Shown here: positions 43,517-47,024 of the stretch, piece after piece
How positions within the stretch are numbered: the stretch's first letter is position 1
Layout of the letters: the number at the start of each line of letters is the position of its first letter
NCBI GenBank assembly: GCA_947365805.1
Contig: CANAZY010000010.1
Span: 1 to 47,024 of the forward strand
DNA length: 47,024 bases
Source of the DNA: an uncultured Clostridium sp.
GTDB lineage: Bacteria > Bacillota > Clostridia > TANB77 > CAG-508
Direction of reading: 5' to 3'
Program-made: the position numbers and the translations under genes
Notes under the pieces: generated by a model
What the model was told of the DNA's origin: nothing
Databases searched by the model: none
Seen by the model: only the letters and a program-made list of their open reading frames with translations

Positions 43517-44260
43517 TTATACCATTGTTGCTAGTATTCCTAACATAAACCCTAAAATATTTCCAATACTGTTCATTCTTCCTTTATATAGTTTGTTGGA
43601 TTCTGGAATTAGCTCTCCAGATACAATATATAACATTGCTCCTGCTGCAAAAGATAAGCATATTGCAATAATTTCTTGTGAAATGGTTCCGACTAATGCT
43701 CCAAAAAAAGCTCCTACTCCAGTAGTAACACCAGATAAGATAACATAGAAGATTACTTTTGATACTTTCATTCCACCGTTTTTCATTGGAACTGCCATCG
43801 ATACTCCTTCTGGAATATCATGTAATAAAATAGCAATTGCAAGAGAATAGCCAAGTTTAATGGATGCTCCAAAGCCAGAGCCAATGGCTAATCCTTCTGG
43901 GAAATTATGTAGTGCTAATCCAATGCTTACAATAATTCCTGTTTTTAATAACGTATTTGTATTTTTGGTATAATGTACATTCGTATTAAATTTTTTTTGT
44001 ACCAATACATCACATATAATCATGGCAATAACTCCAAATAACATACCTAACACAATTAATGGGATTCCTGCTATTTCTAGTCCTTCTGGAATCAAATCGA
44101 AACATACAATAGAAATCATTAAGCCTGATGCTAAGGATAAAATAAATCCTAAAAATTTATTTGATACATTCTTAAAAGCTACTCCAATTAGTCCACCAAT
44201 GGTTGTTCCAAATGTTCCAAAAAATAATCCAATGATGGTTGTTTTGATTAAATATTCCAT
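43517..44260 (-). CDS. zupT: ZIP-family metal transporter
   Basis: A membrane importer of divalent metals such as zinc (ZIP/ZupT group). There are eight hydrophobic segments in 247 residues. The metal-binding helices carry LHNFPEGLAIGSGFGAS (helix 4) and LHDIPEGVSMAVP (helix 5), the typical HNxPEG and HDxPEG motifs. The start is ATG 44260 behind AAAGGAG, which lies in the loop-side arm of the prfA terminator. The gene symbol is by family resemblance; the metal is not proven. Confidence 0.9.
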   Translation of the reverse strand: MEYLIKTTIIGLFFGTFGTTIGGLIGVAFKNVSNKFLGFILSLASGLMISIVCFDLIPEGLEIAGIPLIVLGMLFGVIAMIICDVLVQKKFNTNVHYTKNTNTLLKTGIIVSIGLALHNFPEGLAIGSGFGASIKLGYSLAIAILLHDIPEGVSMAVPMKNGGMKVSKVIFYVILSGVTTGVGAFFGALVGTISQEIIAICLSFAAGAMLYIVSGELIPESNKLYKGRMNSIGNILGFMLGILATMV

Positions 44261-44264
44261 AAAA

Positions 44265-44313
44265 AAACTCCTTTACCAAAAACTAATATTAGCTTATGAT
44301 AAAAGAGTTTTTT
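44265..44313 (-). terminator. Terminator between prfA and the ZIP gene
   Basis: On the minus strand AAACTCTTTTA pairs with TAAAGGAGTTT around a loop of about 25 bases, followed by TTTTTATG. The 3' arm includes the ribosome site of the ZIP gene, so the hairpin could also hinder its translation. Confidence 0.6.
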
Positions 44314-44324
44314 TTATTCGTTTT

Positions 44325-45395
44325 TTATTGTTCTTCTCCTTTTAATCGTTCTGCACGGTCTGCTGCAATTAAAGAGTCAATCATTTCATCTAAATTTCCA
44401 TTTAAGAAATCTTCCATTTGGTAAATGCTAAGACCTATTCTATGGTCTGTAATACGACCTTGTGGATAGTTATAGGTTCTGATTTTTTCAGAACGGTCTC
44501 CACTTCCTACTTGGCTTTTTCTTTCGTTTGCAAGTTCGGAGTCACGTTTTTGTTTTTCAATTTCGTATAATCTAGAACGTAATAATCTCATAGCATATTC
44601 GCGGTTTTGTAATTGAGAACGTTCGGTTTGACATTCTGCTACAATTCCTGTTGGTATATGTGTTAGACGAACAGCAGATGAGGTTTTGTTTACGTGTTGT
44701 CCTCCTGCTCCTGATGCACGGTATACATCCATTTTAATATCCGATGGATTAATTTCAATTTCAACATCTTCTACAACAGGAAGTACTGCAACAGTTGAAG
44801 TAGATGTATGGATTCTTCCACTTGATTCGGTATCTGGTACTCTTTGTACACGGTGAACACCACTTTCAAATTTTAGTCTACTATAAACACCTTTTCCTGT
44901 TACCATGAAAGATACTTCCTTATATCCTCCAAGCCCTGTTTCATTTTCATTTAAGATTTCTAATTTCCAATGTTTTCTTTCTGCATACATCGTATACATA
45001 CGAAATAGGGTTCCAGCAAATAGGGCTGCTTCTTCTCCACCTGCTCCTCCACGGATTTCACAAATAACATTTTTGTCATCATCTGGGTCTTTTGGAATTA
45101 AAAGAAATTTTAATTCTTCTTCTAGTCCTGGAAGTTTTTCTTTTGCTTCTAACATTTCCATTTCTGCTAAATCTTTCATTTCTTTATCAGTTTCGTTTTC
45201 TAAGATTTCTCGTGCTTCTTTATAGTTTGTCTCTACTTTTTTATATTCCCTATATTTTTCTACAATTGGTGTCATATCAGAGTGTTCTTTCATTAGCTTT
45301 TGCCATTCACTGGTTCTTGCAATCACTTCTGGGTCACTAATTTGATTTGTTAATTCATCATAACGCTTTTCTACAGCATCTAATTTTTGAAACAT
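44325..45395 (-). CDS. prfA: Peptide chain release factor 1
   Basis: RF1 releases the finished peptide at UAA and UAG codons. The 356 residues are complete, with the catalytic [19 protein letters not shown] (GGQ motif, about residue 230), the stop-reading loop with [16 protein letters not shown] (PxT type, as in RF1) and the class signature [11 protein letters not shown] and [16 protein letters not shown]. The ATG follows AAGGAGAGG with spacing of about 8 bases. It is a reliable housekeeping anchor for the chromosome part of the window. No in-frame CGG is seen. Confidence 0.97.
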   Translation of the reverse strand: MFQKLDAVEKRYDELTNQISDPEVIARTSEWQKLMKEHSDMTPIVEKYREYKKVETNYKEAREILENETDKEMKDLAEMEMLEAKEKLPGLEEELKFLLIPKDPDDDKNVICEIRGGAGGEEAALFAGTLFRMYTMYAERKHWKLEILNENETGLGGYKEVSFMVTGKGVYSRLKFESGVHRVQRVPDTESSGRIHTSTSTVAVLPVVEDVEIEINPSDIKMDVYRASGAGGQHVNKTSSAVRLTHIPTGIVAECQTERSQLQNREYAMRLLRSRLYEIEKQKRDSELANERKSQVGSGDRSEKIRTYNYPQGRITDHRIGLSIYQMEDFLNGNLDEMIDSLIAADRAERLKGEEQ

Positions 45396-45512
45396 ATGAT
45401 TTGCCTCTCCTTATTTTTAAATTCCTATGTATTATACACGATTTTTAAGAATATATCAACTGCTATTTCATTTTAATTTTAGCATAAAAAATCTACATTT
45501 CTGATTCGTTTT

Positions 45513-47024
45513 TTATAATTCAATCTCATAATAGTTAATATTTTTTTCTTGTAATATTGCTTTTTCTCTATCGGTACAAGTTAATATGATAATCTGCCTA
45601 TTGGAATATTCTTTATGTAAAAATTCTAATATGTTTTCTAGTCTTTCTTTATCATAATAAGCAAACGCTTCATCTAGAATGATTGGTAATGTTTCTTCTG
45701 AAATTTCGGTTCCTGCTCCTAACCTTAACGATAAGTATAGTTGGTCAATCGTTCCAATACTTAAGAAATCCGCTGGAATATAGTCTCCATTTTCAATTTC
45801 TACAATAAGTCCATCTTTTTCATCCAATTTGATGTTTGTATATTTCCCATTTGATATTTTTTTCATAATTTCGGATAATTGATTGGTAAATTTAGGTGTT
45901 ACTTTTTTCTTCATTTGATAATATGCTTTTTCTAATTCCTGTTTTGCAAGTTCAATTGCCTCATTTTGGAACATTAACGTTTGATATTCTTCTTCTAATC
46001 TTGCATATTCTTCTTCTAAATTTGCTAAAGTTTCTAACTTTGGTAAAATACTACTTTTATCTAGCCCAATACTTTGAATTTTTAACTTATTTTCCCCTAT
46101 TTTGTTGTTTGCTACTTCTATTTCAATATCTGCTTGTTTTTTAGATAATAATTCATCTATTGTTTTAATTGGAATAATACCGATATAGGCATTTCGAATT
46201 TTTTCGATTTCTTCTTTATATCTTGTTTCCGATTGTTTGGATAATTCTTCTTGTTCTTGTTGTAGTGTTTTTATTGTTTCTTTCATAACTTCTATTTGTG
46301 CTACTAGTTTTTGGTTATCCACACTTTGTAATTCTTTTTTACTATGAAATGCAACTTTTTTCTTGTATTGTGTATAACCTAGATAAATCATGCTAAGTGT
46401 AGTAAGTACAATACTAATGGCACTTATGATATCATTTTTAATTACCATAACTGATAATATCGTAAATAACATTAGTACTATTAGTGTTATTAGTTGTATC
46501 ATGTCATATTTACTATTTTTTTCTTGATTTGAAGTATCTTTTTTAGGATAAGTCATTTCCTCTATTTTTCTTTGATATTCTTTTATGGTGTTTTGACTAA
46601 TTTTTATTTTTTCTTGCCTAATTTGTTTGTGTTCTTCTATTTTTTTCAGTTGTTTTAATACTTCAATATTCATTTGCTGTTGTTTGATTTCTTCTTCTAA
46701 GCTTTGTTTTGTTTCTTCCATATCGTATTTTTTTTCTACGAATTGGTTTAAGTATTCTTTTTCTTCTGTAATTTCATTAAGTCTTTTCGAAATTACATTA
46801 ATTGGTCTATCTTGGCTTCTTCCGTGTACCAATTTCTTCTAGTTGTCTTTTGTTTAGTTTGTTTATTATTTTTTGATAGGATATGCTATCTTCTCCTGTA
46901 CTTGCTAAGTTTGATAGTTTCTGTAGTAATGTTGTTTGTTCTTTTCCTTGTAGTTTTGTTTCATTTTGCATAGATATAATAGTGGAAGTAAATAGCTCTT
47001 CTTCTACTCCTGTTTGGTCGGTGA
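45513..47024 (-). CDS. SMC-like AAA ATPase, C-terminal part, with +1 site
   Basis: The C-terminal part of a large YhaN/SbcC-type ATPase; the N-terminus with Walker A is beyond the window. The frame enters at 47024 as TDQTGVEEELFTSTIISM, runs to QLEEIGT, meets CGGA at 46821-46824 and continues, with the C skipped, as GRSQDRPINVISKRL. The zero frame would stop three codons after the CGG. After long coiled coils and two transmembrane-like helices (MIQLITLIVLMLFTILSVM, AISIVLTTLSMIYLGYT) comes the ABC signature part FLSIGTIDQLYLSLRLG, Walker B LPIILDEAFAYYD and the final RQIIILTCTDRE. The rest of the chain shows no frame problem. It is a chromosomal gene, so the CGG rule is not limited to the mobile element. 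Confidence 0.88.

Noticed and set aside
3595..46824. Sequencing or assembly error as the cause of the 19 frame breaks
   Set aside because: The adapter shows Illumina data, which rarely give single-base insertions, and an error confined to a C before GG in reading frame only is implausible because CCG/CGG in other frames causes no problem. Raw reads would settle it.
1..47024. CRISPR array
   Set aside because: No regularly spaced short direct repeats with unique spacers were seen; the repeats found are protein-domain repeats, duplicated promoters and hairpins.

Overview
The window is an AT-rich Firmicutes-type (Clostridia-like) sequence. Evidence for this is strong AGGAGG ribosome sites, low-GC codon use, a cwlD-like spore-cortex amidase fragment, sortase-anchored surface proteins and a ZIP transporter, prfA and xpt of Clostridia type. 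It may come from one of the small-genome uncultured gut Clostridia; that is an inference from protein style only. Bases 1-47 are not biological: they are the tail of an Illumina P7/index/read-2 adapter left on the contig end.

The most important result is a translation signal. Nineteen times, in ten genes, an open frame meets an in-frame CGG and then breaks. In every case skipping exactly one base (the C), so that GGN is read next, restores the full expected protein. The sites, all on the minus strand, are 3595-3598, 6544-6547, 8429-8432, 8874-8877, 11931-11934, 11959-11962, 12555-12558, 13233-13236, 13366-13369, 13433-13436, 22704-22707, 23071-23074, 23729-23732, 24996-24999, 25687-25690, 25814-25817, 31420-31423, 39560-39563 and 46821-46824. 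I found no in-frame CGG read as a normal triplet in any intact long gene. CGGN (mostly CGGA) therefore behaves as a four-base glycine codon, or as an obligatory +1 frameshift at CGG. It occurs both in a mobile element and in chromosomal genes. Genes that look like strings of pseudogenes (VirB4, VirB6, VirD4, a giant SpaA-type protein) are intact once this rule is applied.

Layout. 48 to about 31.4 kb is an integrative conjugative-type element, almost all on the minus strand. Its parts, read in the direction of transcription from 31.2 kb downward, are: a replication-initiator-like protein; small unknown genes; a PAPS-reductase-like protein; a class B sortase; a membrane protein; an 1826-residue SpaA/Cna-B repeat adhesin; a CHC2/Toprim primase; proteins with a four-fold repeated domain; VirD4; a small VirB2-like membrane protein; VirB6; a PrgI-like protein; VirB4; an NlpC/P60 peptidase; a DNA methyltransferase; a radical SAM protein; and accessory genes. 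The right edge of the element lies inside a truncated cwlD homologue (31381-31582). The left end and any integrase are outside the window.

31.6-47.0 kb is chromosome: xpt, a GGDEF protein, a CmpB-like membrane protein, an anchored membrane protein, an IS3-family remnant, a 1480-residue repeat surface protein, tRNA-Gly(GCC), tRNA-Cys(GCA), a RhuM fragment, an unusual small-ORF locus (40.7-41.6 kb), an acyl-CoA synthetase-like protein, a ZIP transporter, prfA and a large SMC-like ATPase that runs off the end.

The small-ORF locus is the second highlight. Two good promoters sharing an ACATAATGT palindrome, each followed by a strong terminator, drive three tiny ORFs (58, 24 and 48 codons). These contain four in-frame CGG codons within about 400 coding bases. 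In each, a +1 shift at CGG would end translation within a few codons, so the locus could sense or control CGG decoding. That function is inference.
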